A DNA stretch of 64,000 bases, taken from Candidatus Poribacteria bacterium. GTDB lineage: Bacteria; Poribacteria; WGA-4E; WGA-3G. The first letter of the stretch is position 1, and every line of letters starts with the position of its first letter. Positions 20,134 to 28,396 of the stretch are shown one piece after another. The position numbers were made by a program, and so were the translations under genes. Below the pieces are notes generated by a model that was not told the DNA's origin, made no database searches, and saw only the letters and a list, made by a program, of their open reading frames with translations. The stretch covers positions 116,332-180,331 of the forward strand of contig JAJEIE010000022.1 of assembly GCA_022827625.1 (NCBI GenBank), read 5' to 3'.

Positions 20134-20913
20134 TTACCATGTATCCCGCACACTTACACTTTCATCTGCGAGATAGGTTTTGATATTCTCAATTGTGAAT
20201 TCGCCGTAGTGTGTGATAGAGGCGACGATTGCGGCATCGGCGTTACTTTCGACAAAGACATCCCGTAAGTGCTGTGGGTTTCCCGCGCCGCCAGAGGCGA
20301 TGACAGGGACTGAGACTAAATCTGCAATAGCACCGGTTAATTCGAGTTCATATCCCGCCTTCGTGCCATCTGCATCAATACTATTGACAACGATCTCACC
20401 CGCGCCGAGGTCAACGCCGCGCGCTGACCATTCCAAGGCATCCCAACCGACCGGTGTCCTTCCACCGTCTATGTAAATTTCATAACCGCTCGGAATCTGT
20501 TCGCTTTTCCGAACGCGTTTTACCTGCATGCTCAGCACGACACATTGGCTTCCAAAGGCGCGCGCGCCCTCAGCGATGATATCGGGGCTCCGCACGGCAC
20601 CCGAATCTATACTCACCTTTTCTGCGCCTGCAAGTAGCACACGACGCATATCTTCAAGCGTCCGCAATCCACCACCGACAGAAAAGGGTATAAAAATTTC
20701 AGCGGCGACAGCAGAGACGACATCAATCATTATATCGCGTCGTTCATTGCTCGCCGTGATGTCATAAAAGACGAGTTCATCGGCACCGCCTTCGTAATAA
20801 AATCGTGCCATCTCAACAGGGTCACCGACATCGACATTGCCCTGAAAGGCGATACCCTTTGTGACCTTTCCTGCGCGGACATCTAAACATGGAATTATCC
20901 GTTTTGTTAGCAA
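20134..20913 (-). CDS. hisF: Imidazole glycerol phosphate synthase cyclase subunit HisF
   Basis: 259 residues, (beta/alpha)8 barrel. [20 protein letters not shown] carries the catalytic Asp11; [25 protein letters not shown] and [14 protein letters not shown] are the phosphate-binding loops. HisF makes IGP and AICAR from PRFAR with ammonia from HisH. At the position of the second catalytic Asp (Asp130 in Thermotoga, AIDAKRV) this protein has SMQVKRV, that is Gln. No hisH is in the window. The gene starts 23 bp after murJ, so the two are probably cotranscribed. Confidence 0.93.
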   Translation of the reverse strand: MLTKRIIPCLDVRAGKVTKGIAFQGNVDVGDPVEMARFYYEGGADELVFYDITASNERRDIMIDVVSAVAAEIFIPFSVGGGLRTLEDMRRVLLAGAEKVSIDSGAVRSPDIIAEGARAFGSQCVVLSMQVKRVRKSEQIPSGYEIYIDGGRTPVGWDALEWSARGVDLGAGEIVVNSIDADGTKAGYELELTGAIADLVSVPVIASGGAGNPQHLRDVFVESNADAAIVASITHYGEFTIENIKTYLADESVSVRDTW

Positions 20914-20936
20914 AGTGTCCTCCTATGAAACACTGA

Positions 20937-22580
20937 TTAATTCCCAAACCGTTGCTTGAATACATTCAAGATATCGTCGAATTCTGACACTCTCAGGAGT
21001 TTATACATTCCCGCGAGAACAATGAGACCCAACCCAATCGGTCCAAACACGCCCATCAAACGCGCTGCTATACCCTCTGTGCCGAGCCAATCGCCTTCAA
21101 TAACGCCATTCGTCAACCAGCAGACAACGCCCATCACCGCTGAGGCGACTAAGATTTTAAGCGTTAGCGGAACAATCCGTTTTAGTCCCAATCGTCCGAC
21201 CTTTCGCCGTAGTAGTAATAACAACACAGCGCAATTCAGTGTGACAGTCAAAACCGTTGAAAGGACCACAGCACGTGGGTCCAAAAAGAGTTCTCGGTAG
21301 ATAAAGAGATAGTTGAGGCAGATGTTGAGTATAACCGTACAGATACTAACAATGACAGGTGCCCGAATATCCTTGTAAGCGTAAAAACCGTCTGTAACGA
21401 TCTTGAGGGTCGAGAACCCGCACAAACCGAACGCATAAACGAACAAAACTCCAGCGGTTCCAACGGTATCGAATACGTCAGTTTCTCCGCGTTCATACAG
21501 GAATCGGCAGATAGGTGCTGACAGGACCATCAACCCAACCGCTGCGGGGATTGTTAGCATAAGCATCAGACGCAGGGCGTAAGAGAGCGCATTTCGGAAA
21601 TTCTCTGTTTCTCCAATTGTTGCGAACTTGGCAAGTTGAGGAAGTGCGACTGTTGAAATCGCCACACCGAACAGCCCTATCGGGAGATGCACAACGCGGT
21701 AGGCACGACTAATCCATGTCAACCACGCAGATCCTGATGTAATAAAGAATGTATTCGTAAATTGGTTCACTTGCACCGCTGCAACACCTAACACAGCAGG
21801 TCCAACAAGATGAATGACTTGAAGTACCCTCGGATCGCGTAGACTCAATAGCGGGCGGTATCGAAAGCCGACGCGATACATAGATGGCACCTGAATTGCG
21901 AATTGGGCGATACCGCCGACAAACACACCGACAGCCATTCCCGTCACTGGATGCATTCCAGCCACTGGAAATAAATAGTAGCCGCTGACACCGATGACGA
22001 GGGAACTGATGTTAAAGAACGAGGACGCACACGCTGGAATGCCGAACCTTCCTTTGCTGTTCAATAATCCCATCGCGATCGCTGCCAACGAAACAAAGAG
22101 GAGATAGGGAAACATCAACTGGGTGAGATAGATTGTTAGCTCGACTTTAGTATCAAACCCGTAGTGGGCAGTGACATCTAAGCTCTCGTCGAAATCCTCA
22201 CGCGCTAACACGTCAACAATAGCGGGGGCGAAGGCGATACCGAGGACGGCGATACTCATTAAAACGAGGAACGTTAAATTAAAGACACGGTTTGCGAGAT
22301 TCCACGCCGCCTGCTCTCCATCCTCAGTCTCTGTGGCAAGAAACGTCGTAATAAACGCTTTGCTCAAGATCCCTTCGCCAAACAGGTCCCGCAAAAAGTT
22401 TGGAATCCGAAACGCTAAATAAAAAGCGTCGCCACTGAGGTTCGACCGGAAATAGTATGCGATCGCTGCTTCGCGTGCGAGTCCTAATATCCGCGACCCC
22501 ATCACGGCGATACTGACAACTCCGGCGGCACGGGTGACGCTTTGATTCTGGTTGTCTACGGATTTTGTTTCGTTTTCCAT
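20937..22580 (-). CDS. murJ: Lipid II flippase MurJ
   Basis: 547 residues with about 14 hydrophobic helices and MurJ/MviN features: AGVVSIAVMGSRILGLAREAAIAYYF at the N-terminus, FRIPNFLRDLFGEGILSKAFI with the conserved Arg and Gly residues of the first cytoplasmic loop, and HLPIGLFGVAISTVALPQLAKFA in the middle. MurJ flips lipid II across the inner membrane for peptidoglycan synthesis, so the organism is expected to make a peptidoglycan wall. First gene of the murJ-hisF-ilvE run and divergent from the DUF2203 gene. Confidence 0.93.
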   Translation of the reverse strand: MENETKSVDNQNQSVTRAAGVVSIAVMGSRILGLAREAAIAYYFRSNLSGDAFYLAFRIPNFLRDLFGEGILSKAFITTFLATETEDGEQAAWNLANRVFNLTFLVLMSIAVLGIAFAPAIVDVLAREDFDESLDVTAHYGFDTKVELTIYLTQLMFPYLLFVSLAAIAMGLLNSKGRFGIPACASSFFNISSLVIGVSGYYLFPVAGMHPVTGMAVGVFVGGIAQFAIQVPSMYRVGFRYRPLLSLRDPRVLQVIHLVGPAVLGVAAVQVNQFTNTFFITSGSAWLTWISRAYRVVHLPIGLFGVAISTVALPQLAKFATIGETENFRNALSYALRLMLMLTIPAAVGLMVLSAPICRFLYERGETDVFDTVGTAGVLFVYAFGLCGFSTLKIVTDGFYAYKDIRAPVIVSICTVILNICLNYLFIYRELFLDPRAVVLSTVLTVTLNCAVLLLLLRRKVGRLGLKRIVPLTLKILVASAVMGVVCWLTNGVIEGDWLGTEGIAARLMGVFGPIGLGLIVLAGMYKLLRVSEFDDILNVFKQRFGN

Positions 22581-22775
22581 TTTTTAACGATTATGTCTGG
22601 GCGTTGCTTCCTACGTCCGCAACGATCTAAAATTGGTAAAAAACTTATTGCAGAGTAAAAAAAGTTCCTTAATAATTAGAAAACTGTGTTATGCACAAAC
22701 CCCTATAGGAAACCTGTGGGACAATGCGAAGCAGACGAAAGCAGCAGCCTGGGATGAAAAGTTAAAAACTTCTTC

Positions 22776-22804
22776 TTGACCTCGCTTCTAATTTAGTGTA
22801 AATT
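22776..22804 (+). promoter_or_regulatory. Probable sigma70 promoter of the DUF2203 gene
   Basis: TTGACC (22776-22781), 17-bp spacer, TAAATT (22799-22804), about 48 bp before the start codon. An AAGGAG Shine-Dalgarno lies before the ATG. Confidence 0.6.
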
Positions 22805-22852
22805 TTAGGGAATTGCCAAGACTTTATATATACATATACAAGGAGCCCACAG

Positions 22853-23233
22853 ATGCAGGAAAAACGATATTTCACGCTCGAAGAAGCAAACGAATGTATC
22901 CCCGAATTAGTTGATGAGATTTCACTCCTAAGAGCGATAAGAGCCGAACTCTCAATTTATCACGCCGAAATCACACCACTTCTCGAAGTAGTCTCCTCTA
23001 ACGGTGGCAGTAAATGGACCCCCGCACTCCTCAAAGCGACAGAAAAATTTCAGAACATCCTTGACCGGATCGCAAACCGTGGATGCCATCTGAAAGGGCT
23101 CGACCCTGGATTAGTCGATTTCCCGCACCTCCGCGAAGGTAGAGAGGTCTATCTCTGTTGGCGGATGGGTGAGAACAAGATCCGTTACTGGCACGAAATC
23201 GAGGACGGGTTTGACGGACGACAGCCGTTGTAA
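22853..23233 (+). CDS. DUF2203 family protein
   Basis: A 126-residue soluble protein that matches DUF2203: YFTLEEANECIPELVDEISLLRAIRAEL at the start and GCHLKGLDPGLVDFPHLREGREVYLCWRMGENKIRYWHEIEDGFDGRQPL at the end (given here only as motifs in order: HLKGLDPGLVDFP, EVYLCWRMGE, IRYWHE). The family is widespread and has no established function. Strong AAGGAG ribosome site and its own promoter; monocistronic. Confidence 0.85.
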   Translation: MQEKRYFTLEEANECIPELVDEISLLRAIRAELSIYHAEITPLLEVVSSNGGSKWTPALLKATEKFQNILDRIANRGCHLKGLDPGLVDFPHLREGREVYLCWRMGENKIRYWHEIEDGFDGRQPL

Positions 23234-23348
23234 TGGGTTATCAGTTTTTGGTTGTTGGTTGTTAGTTAAATCTTCTGGTAGTTGCATCGTACTTGAATGC
23301 CACAAAGTCTCTGTACTGATAACTAAGAACCATTAACTATTAACCATA
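23234..23348. repeat. Palindromic intergenic element after DUF2203
   Basis: The left arm GTTATCAGTTTTTGGTTG and the right arm ending ACTGATAACTAAGAACC with ATTAACTATTAACC form imperfect terminal inverted repeats about 110 bp apart. The right end overlaps the thiD stop codon, so thiD ends inside the element. Confidence 0.65.
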
Positions 23349-24121
23349 AAAAAATGATGTGTTGGTCCGTGTCCGTGTCCGATATCCAATGCGTGTTGAA
23401 TAGCACCAGTGATATATGCCTTCGCTGTCCTAATAGCGTCCCTCAAGTCTTTGCCGTGTGCGAGTTGCGTCGCGATTGCCGCTGAGTAGGTGCAACCCGT
23501 GCCGTGTGTGTTTTCGGTTTCAACCCATTCCGCCTCAAAAAAAGTCCATTCTCCATCGCAATAAAGCACATCAGTCGCCCTGTTGCCCGTAAGATGCCCA
23601 CCTTTAACGAGGACGGCGTGACAGCCGAGTTCAGCAATTACTTTTGCAGCATTTTTTGCCTCATCTGTGTTTCGGATATCCTGCTGTGCGAGCAACTCTG
23701 CTTCGTAAATATTCGGTGTAATCACAGTTGCAAGTGGGATCAACGCTGTTTTGAGGCTATCAATTGCCTCCTCTTTCAAGAGTGAGAATTTGCTTTTGGA
23801 GATCATCACTGGGTCTACAACAACGACTGGCGGCGTATATTCTTTCAATTTCTCGGTAACCGCTTCAACAATGGCTGACGAAGAGAGCATCCCTGTTTTG
23901 ACGCTTGCTACGTTGAAATCTGTGAAGACGGCATCCAACTGTGCTTCGATCAGCGAAATAGGTAAATCAAAAGCGTCGGTCACTGCCACTGTATTTTGTG
24001 CTGTAACGGAGGTGATTACGGACATGGCGTAGCCGCCGTTGGCTGAAATCGCCTTTATATCCGCTTGTATACCGGCACCGCCCCCTGAATCTGAGCCTGC
24101 AATTGTCAAAATCTGTTTCAT
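23333..24121 (-). CDS. thiD: Hydroxymethylpyrimidine/phosphomethylpyrimidine kinase ThiD
   Basis: 262 residues, ribokinase-like fold. TIAGSDSGGGAGIQADIKA at residues 5-23 is the HMP-binding signature, and NTHGTGCTYSAAIATQLA holds the GTGC anion hole with the catalytic Cys. The enzyme phosphorylates HMP twice to HMP-PP for thiamine synthesis. The product of ThiE, encoded upstream on the same strand, joins HMP-PP to the thiazole. The 3' end (last residues FFMVNS) is encoded by a dispersed repeat. No thiamine riboswitch was seen upstream. Confidence 0.93.
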   Translation of the reverse strand: MKQILTIAGSDSGGGAGIQADIKAISANGGYAMSVITSVTAQNTVAVTDAFDLPISLIEAQLDAVFTDFNVASVKTGMLSSSAIVEAVTEKLKEYTPPVVVVDPVMISKSKFSLLKEEAIDSLKTALIPLATVITPNIYEAELLAQQDIRNTDEAKNAAKVIAELGCHAVLVKGGHLTGNRATDVLYCDGEWTFFEAEWVETENTHGTGCTYSAAIATQLAHGKDLRDAIRTAKAYITGAIQHALDIGHGHGPTHHFFMVNS

Positions 24122-24134
24122 TTTTTTAACTATT

Positions 24135-24180
24135 AAATCTAGTCACCGTTCCACTTCGTTTCACGGTGGTTCTCGGTTAA
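24135..24180. repeat. Small inverted repeat between thiE and thiD
   Basis: TCACCGTTCC-ACTTCG-TTTCACGGTGG can fold into a short stem (CACCGT/ACGGTG). It might be a transcript-end or processing structure; no U-run follows on the minus strand. Confidence 0.35.
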
Positions 24181-24269
24181 CTCCGACCAACTCTGGGCCA
24201 TGAAGGTTTCTTAATAATTCAAATCCTGAGAGGTGAACAGACAAGGTATCCAGAAGGAATCGTTAGAAA

Positions 24270-24881
24270 TTAGAAAAATTCAAGATAGCGTTTCGCCTGT
24301 TTTCCTGCGTCTTTTGGAGACATAACGCCTGACATCACAGCCACTCCGAAGGCTCCCGCTGCCAGACACTCAGCAGCACGCGTCGGTGTAATACCTCCCA
24401 GAGCAAAGACAGGTAATTTAACGCGCCCTACTAACTTTGCGAGATTTTCCACACCGACTGCGGGACCATAACCCGGTTTGCTTGTTGTCGGATGGATAGG
24501 GCTATAAGTCAGAAAATCAGCTCCCTCTGCCTCCCGTTTTTCTGCTGCATCAAAGGTATGCACCGAGCATCCGATAGAGAAACCATTGCCTATCTGTGCC
24601 TTCACTGAACTTACAGATTCTGCACTTGCAGGGAGATGAACGCCTGCAGCACCGACGTTGCCTGCGACGCGTGTATCTGTATTGATGAAGAGTTTTGCCT
24701 CGTAATTTCGGCACAACTCAGCAATTGGTTGCGCTAAGTGTATCAACTCATCACTGTTTAGATCTTTTTCGCGCAATTGGATAGCGGTAACCCCGGCATC
24801 TAACAATTCAGAAACAACATCCACTAACGGAGTAAGCGCACATCTGTGTCTGTCTGTAATAGCATAGAACCTAAAGTCAAT
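24270..24881 (-). CDS. thiE: Thiamine phosphate synthase ThiE, probable AUU start
   Basis: From a GTG at 24824 only 184 residues are read and the family's first strand would be missing. The same frame continues upstream with no stop and encodes IDFRFYAITDRHRCALTPLV, which contains the conserved YAITDR motif of ThiE. The only plausible initiation there is ATT at 24881-24879, preceded by AAGGA about 11 bases upstream; an in-frame stop lies further out with no ATG, GTG or TTG between. The mature protein would be 203 residues, the usual length. AIQLREKD and GCSVHTFDAAE, TYSPIHPTTSKPG and ALGGITP are the substrate-binding loops. It couples HMP-PP with thiazole phosphate. Confidence 0.88.
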   Translation of the reverse strand: MDFRFYAITDRHRCALTPLVDVVSELLDAGVTAIQLREKDLNSDELIHLAQPIAELCRNYEAKLFINTDTRVAGNVGAAGVHLPASAESVSSVKAQIGNGFSIGCSVHTFDAAEKREAEGADFLTYSPIHPTTSKPGYGPAVGVENLAKLVGRVKLPVFALGGITPTRAAECLAAGAFGVAVMSGVMSPKDAGKQAKRYLEFF

Positions 24882-25073
24882 TTTTTTAATTTTCCTTGCG
24901 GTTCGGTAAGGCAGATTTAGATATTAACGTGCCTTTCCGTAGAGCCGCCCTCCATTTCATTTCGGGCTGCGATTTTGACTGATGCTCTAAAGAAAACCCA
25001 TTTTTTAATTCACCTATATCAGTTAGGCGGTTGCGAAATTGGAAAATCCTCATTTCCTAACTTTTACACACTT

Positions 25074-26453
25074 CTAAACTACTTTTCGGAGGCGTGCGGC
25101 GAACGTGCCGTCAACGCCGTGTTCATGCGGGAATGTCTGGAGGAAGCCTTGGGGTGTTACCGCATTTGCGGGAACATCCGGCAAAAAGCGTCGGGCGTTC
25201 TCGACAGTATACATCGGGAATTCTGTCAAAAATCGCTGAACGACCTCCTCGTTTTCCATTGGCTCAATGCTACAGGTGCTATAGACGAGGATACCTCCGG
25301 GCTTGATGTGCTGTGCGGCGTTCTTTAACAAGTTATATTGCATCTCACTGAGGGCACGAATTTGATCAAAGGTCTTGTTCCACCGGATGTCAGGGTGCCG
25401 CCGAAGCGTCCCGAACCCGGAACACGGTGCATCAATAAGCACACCGTCCGCAGTTTTAATAAACCCAATATCTTCTTTTGTTGCGTCCATCACCCGTGTT
25501 TCGAGGTTACGGACCCCGACCCTTTGACAGTTCTTTTGCAATAATGCTATTTTTTCCGTTGATACATCTGCAGCGATGAGTTTCCCAGTATTTCCCATAA
25601 GATGGGCGAGATGTGTCGTCTTGCCACCCGGCGCAGCACAGAGGTCCACGATGAACCGAGCGTCTTTGGGTGAGAGGAGGTGCGACACTAACATCGCGCT
25701 TTCATCTTGGACATAGATATCCTCTCGACGGAGGATATCTTTCAACGACTGGTCGCCCGTAGCATCAAAAGCAGTGATGGCACGGTTTTCGAGTACCAAG
25801 CCGTCGGGGGCGATTTTGGAGACCTTTGCGGCAATGCCGTTCGTTTCTAAAAATTGACAAACTGCTTCGCGTTGTGTCAGGAGTGAATTTACACGGAGCG
25901 CGAGCGGTGCGATCTGGTTGCTTGCGCGGCAGAATGCTAATGTCCACGAAACGCCGCGGGTCTGAAGCCACCGCTTTACCAGCCATGTCGGGTAGGACAA
26001 GGAAATCGCTATATGTTCGATCGGGTTTGCATCGAGTGGTGGGTAAGCTAAGGATGTGCCTTTACGTTGTACGGAACGGAGAACGGCGTTGATAAAACCT
26101 GCGGCTTTCCGTCCGCGAGCAGATTTGCGGTGGTGAGAAGTGGCGAGTTGGACGGTCTCATAAATCGCTGCGTGTGCGGGTATCCCGTCGAGATGTAGGA
26201 GTTGAAATGCCCCGAGCCGCAGGATATTACGATGTCGCGCATCTAACTGAAATCGCGGATTGATAAATTGGTTCAGCACCCAATCGAGGTGTCGCTGCCA
26301 CCGGATAACGCCATAGACAAGCCCATTCACCAACCGCCGTTCGCGCCCGTCAATAGTATAGCGTCCGAACGCGCTGTCAACAACAGAAGCTATGGACGCG
26401 CTGGTATGCGAAAGGGTCAGCAGGCATTCTAAGGCGACTTTGCGGGCGTTCAT
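25074..26453 (-). CDS. rsmB: 16S rRNA m5C967 methyltransferase RsmB
   Basis: 459 residues. The N-terminal NusB-like RNA-binding domain (about 1-140, with DGRERRLVNGLVYGVIRWQ) is followed by a Rossmann methyltransferase with the SAM motif VDLCAAPGGKTTHLA, DAPCSGFGTLRRHPDIRW and the catalytic Cys of YSTCSIEPMENEEVV. It methylates C967 of 16S rRNA during assembly. Located upstream of thiE on the same strand with a 190-bp gap; upstream lies a repeat-rich spacer. Confidence 0.93.
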   Translation of the reverse strand: MNARKVALECLLTLSHTSASIASVVDSAFGRYTIDGRERRLVNGLVYGVIRWQRHLDWVLNQFINPRFQLDARHRNILRLGAFQLLHLDGIPAHAAIYETVQLATSHHRKSARGRKAAGFINAVLRSVQRKGTSLAYPPLDANPIEHIAISLSYPTWLVKRWLQTRGVSWTLAFCRASNQIAPLALRVNSLLTQREAVCQFLETNGIAAKVSKIAPDGLVLENRAITAFDATGDQSLKDILRREDIYVQDESAMLVSHLLSPKDARFIVDLCAAPGGKTTHLAHLMGNTGKLIAADVSTEKIALLQKNCQRVGVRNLETRVMDATKEDIGFIKTADGVLIDAPCSGFGTLRRHPDIRWNKTFDQIRALSEMQYNLLKNAAQHIKPGGILVYSTCSIEPMENEEVVQRFLTEFPMYTVENARRFLPDVPANAVTPQGFLQTFPHEHGVDGTFAARLRKVV

Positions 26454-26459
26454 ATAGCA

Positions 26460-26640
26460 GAATAGTGATTAGCAAATAGCGATTCGTTATTAGTTGGTAG
26501 TGTTCTCGTTGTGGAAGGTCCAAACGGATACAACCGCTACAACGGTCTCTTAACCATTAACTAAAAGCGAATGGCAATTGGTAAAGAGCGGTTTTCGGAG
26601 ATTGAAAGCGAGCGCAGATGTCAGAAACCAGCCACCAACG
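26460..26640. repeat. Palindromic intergenic element between rpsT and rsmB
   Basis: Begins GTTATTAGTTGGTAGTG and ends with CCAACGACTAACTACC, with an internal TCTTAACCATTAACTAAAAG and GAAAGCGAGCGCAG resembling the AAAGTGAGCGTAG box of the elements at the permease A/B junctions. Confidence 0.55.
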
Positions 26641-26641
26641 A

Positions 26642-26914
26642 CTAACTACCGGCTGCCATCAGGGTGTGCAATTTGCGGTTGAGTCTGGACTTTTGACGAT
26701 TCGCTGTTCCTTTTTTGATAACGCCTTTACCGGCGGCTCTATCCAAGAGACTTGCTATATTCCTGCACAATTCCTGTGCGACTTCAACATTGCCTTCACT
26801 GAGTGCTGTCTCTGTCTGTTTGAGGACTGTCCGCAGCGTCGCTTTACGATGTCGGTTGCGTATGCGTTTCTTTTCGTCCGCACGGGCGTGTTTCTTTGCA
26901 GATTGTCTATGCAA
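26642..26914 (-). CDS. rpsT: Small ribosomal subunit protein S20
   Basis: A 90-residue, Lys/Arg-rich protein with QSAKKHARADEKKRIRNRHRK and the C-terminal GVIKKGTANRQKSRLNRKL, both typical of S20. It binds 16S rRNA early in 30S assembly. The start codon is TTG, supported by AAGGAG eight bases upstream and the lack of an in-frame ATG. E. coli rpsT also starts with UUG, where the codon takes part in autoregulation. The transcript has its own promoter and a leader of about 80 nt that can fold into a hairpin (CACCTC/GAGGTG arms). Confidence 0.93.
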   Translation of the reverse strand: MHRQSAKKHARADEKKRIRNRHRKATLRTVLKQTETALSEGNVEVAQELCRNIASLLDRAAGKGVIKKGTANRQKSRLNRKLHTLMAAGS

Positions 26915-26999
26915 AACTGATACTCCTTTTAAGAACTTATCACCTCAATAATCCCACAGACTATCGAGGTGTTGAATATCCTTCAACAGTGTGTACTTA

Positions 27000-27028
27000 A
27001 TGATACCATAAAATATGGGGTTTGTCTA
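27000..27028 (-). promoter_or_regulatory. Sigma70 promoter of rpsT
   Basis: On the minus strand TAGACA (27028-27023), 17-bp spacer, TATCAT (27005-27000), followed by a leader of about 80 nt. Confidence 0.65.
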
Positions 27029-27103
27029 CTTTTTTTCTTTCGGTGTCAGTCAGCAGGGCAACTTAGTGGTTTGTGGATTTTGTTGTGAAAACCTCACCAG
27101 CGT

Positions 27104-27122
27104 CACAAACTAAAAGTTTGTG
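27104..27122. repeat. CACAAACT/AGTTTGTG hairpin, second copy
   Basis: CACAAACT-AAA-AGTTTGTG followed by GCTA; the other copy is at 4070-4090. It lies in the 320-bp divergent region between rpsT and the STAS gene, which otherwise holds only promoters. Confidence 0.6.
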
Positions 27123-27238
27123 CTATAACACATTCGCGAATGTCCATTTAAGGACTTTCTTGAAAAAAAACGAAACTAACCTTAAACTTTTTTGCACTCG
27201 CGTATATATAATAAAATAGGACATTAGGAAAGATATGT

Positions 27239-27304
27239 ATGAGTTCACAAACACCAGATACCGAAGCGATTTACCTTGAGATAGATCACACAAATAAGGA
27301 ATAG
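27239..27304 (+). CDS. Possible 21-codon leader ORF before the STAS gene
   Basis: ATG preceded by AGGAA with eight-base spacing; it encodes MSSQTPDTEAIYLEIDHTNKE and stops four bases before the STAS start. Its last codons (AATAAGGAATAG) contain the Shine-Dalgarno of the STAS gene, so it could couple or control that gene's translation. An upstream AT-rich box (TTAAAC, 17 bp, TATATA) may be the promoter. There is no homology evidence that the peptide itself matters. Confidence 0.35.
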   Translation: MSSQTPDTEAIYLEIDHTNKE

Positions 27305-27308
27305 TATC

Positions 27309-27665
27309 ATGGCAACTGAAATTCGTTATCAAAACGGCGTTATCATCGTCGAACCCCATGGCAAGATCGTCGGAAAGAGCGTCAGAAATTTGCAGACAGT
27401 CATTTTACCAGAAGTCAAGGCGTTCGATCGACCTCACATCCTCATCAACCTTGAGCATGCCCGTCAGATGAACTCGTCAGGCTTAGGCATCCTCATGCAA
27501 GCCTACGCTATTACCAAACGTAAGGGCGGGCGTATGGGGATCATCCATGTCGGCAGACACATCAAAAACCTACTCGTTTTGAGTCGACTGACGAGTCTCT
27601 TTGAGCACTTCGATAACGAGGCGGATGCCGTTTACGCACTCTCGGCAGATTCGCAAACTGTATAG
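27309..27665 (+). CDS. STAS-domain anti-sigma-factor antagonist
   Basis: 118 residues, one STAS domain. INLEHARQMNSSGLGILMQAYAITKRKGG contains the NSSGLG loop where the phospho-accepting Ser of SpoIIAA/RsbV sits. Such proteins bind anti-sigma kinases when unphosphorylated and so release a sigma factor or control another output. A sigma-like protein is encoded 730 bp downstream on the same strand, but no RsbW-type kinase gene is present, so the partner is unknown. Confidence 0.85.
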   Translation: MATEIRYQNGVIIVEPHGKIVGKSVRNLQTVILPEVKAFDRPHILINLEHARQMNSSGLGILMQAYAITKRKGGRMGIIHVGRHIKNLLVLSRLTSLFEHFDNEADAVYALSADSQTV

Positions 27666-27728
27666 AGCCTTACGTTCAAAAGGGACGCTTTTGCCTTGAC
27701 GCGCCCCTTATGGAGAAATAGTTGCAGT

Positions 27729-28145
27729 ATGAGGCCCGTCGATGAGCCGCTTCAAGAGACAAGCCCTGCTCCTGATAAACAGGTGTCTTCCAAAGAAGAT
27801 TTCATACCGGGTTTCCATCCATTCAAGGATGACCCAGACAATCTGAGTCCACACAATCCATTAGTCAGGAAGTTCGGGAATATTCCAGAGGTCCGCACCT
27901 ATATCCGGCTTCAGCAAAAATTTAGAAGCGGCCCCGGACTTAACATTGATGAGGCAATAGCACTCTATACCGCAGAAGTTTTCCTCTATGGCACCCCTGA
28001 AGCAAAGAGATCGTTGAAACAGTTCAAAAAGGACAAAGCGCGATACCAAAGACAGGGAATCCCGATGGGCAGCATTGTCATGCGCTGGAACGTCAAAACC
28101 GATCCGAGTGATGAAAAGGCTACCGCAACCGAAGCGAAAAATTGA
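27729..28145 (+). CDS. Hypothetical protein downstream of the STAS gene
   Basis: 138 residues from ATG 27729, preceded by GGAG at a rather long distance; a TTG 33 bases upstream is an alternative start. Soluble, no signal peptide. The N-terminal part is Pro-rich and probably disordered; the rest is helical with IDEAIALYTAEVFLYGTPEAKRSLKQFKKDKARYQRQG. I do not recognise the family. Its place between the STAS and sigma-like genes on one strand suggests, but does not show, a shared regulatory role. Confidence 0.6.
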   Translation: MRPVDEPLQETSPAPDKQVSSKEDFIPGFHPFKDDPDNLSPHNPLVRKFGNIPEVRTYIRLQQKFRSGPGLNIDEAIALYTAEVFLYGTPEAKRSLKQFKKDKARYQRQGIPMGSIVMRWNVKTDPSDEKATATEAKN

Positions 28146-28396
28146 AGGTGAACAATAATGTTGAACATCTCAACGCTGCTCAAATCAATACTTCTTACGG
28201 AAATATTTGCTCACGGGTATCCCCGAAATAGATGCACATCTACAGGCGGAAAAATAAAAGTAAGAGAGATAAAAAACTCGGATAAAAAAGTGTTGTTTTT
28301 TTTTATTTGTGCTACAATAATCCATAAGTTTCATTATAGTGGATAGTAGGTTGTGCGTATCTCTTAACTCACAACCCATAACCGAAAGGAGTTATT

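Noticed and set aside
22581..22852. Extra small gene between murJ and the DUF2203 gene
   Set aside because: No frame with a ribosome site longer than about 20 codons; only a promoter for the DUF2203 gene is visible.
24122..25073. Thiamine pyrophosphate riboswitch upstream of thiD or thiE
   Set aside because: No GGCTGAGA or ACCCTT-type THI-box elements were found on the minus strand of either gap.
28158..28346. A 62-codon plus-strand frame before the sigma-like gene
   Set aside because: AT-rich sequence with a poly-T run, no family resemblance, and composition unlike its neighbours; it is probably leader or spacer DNA.
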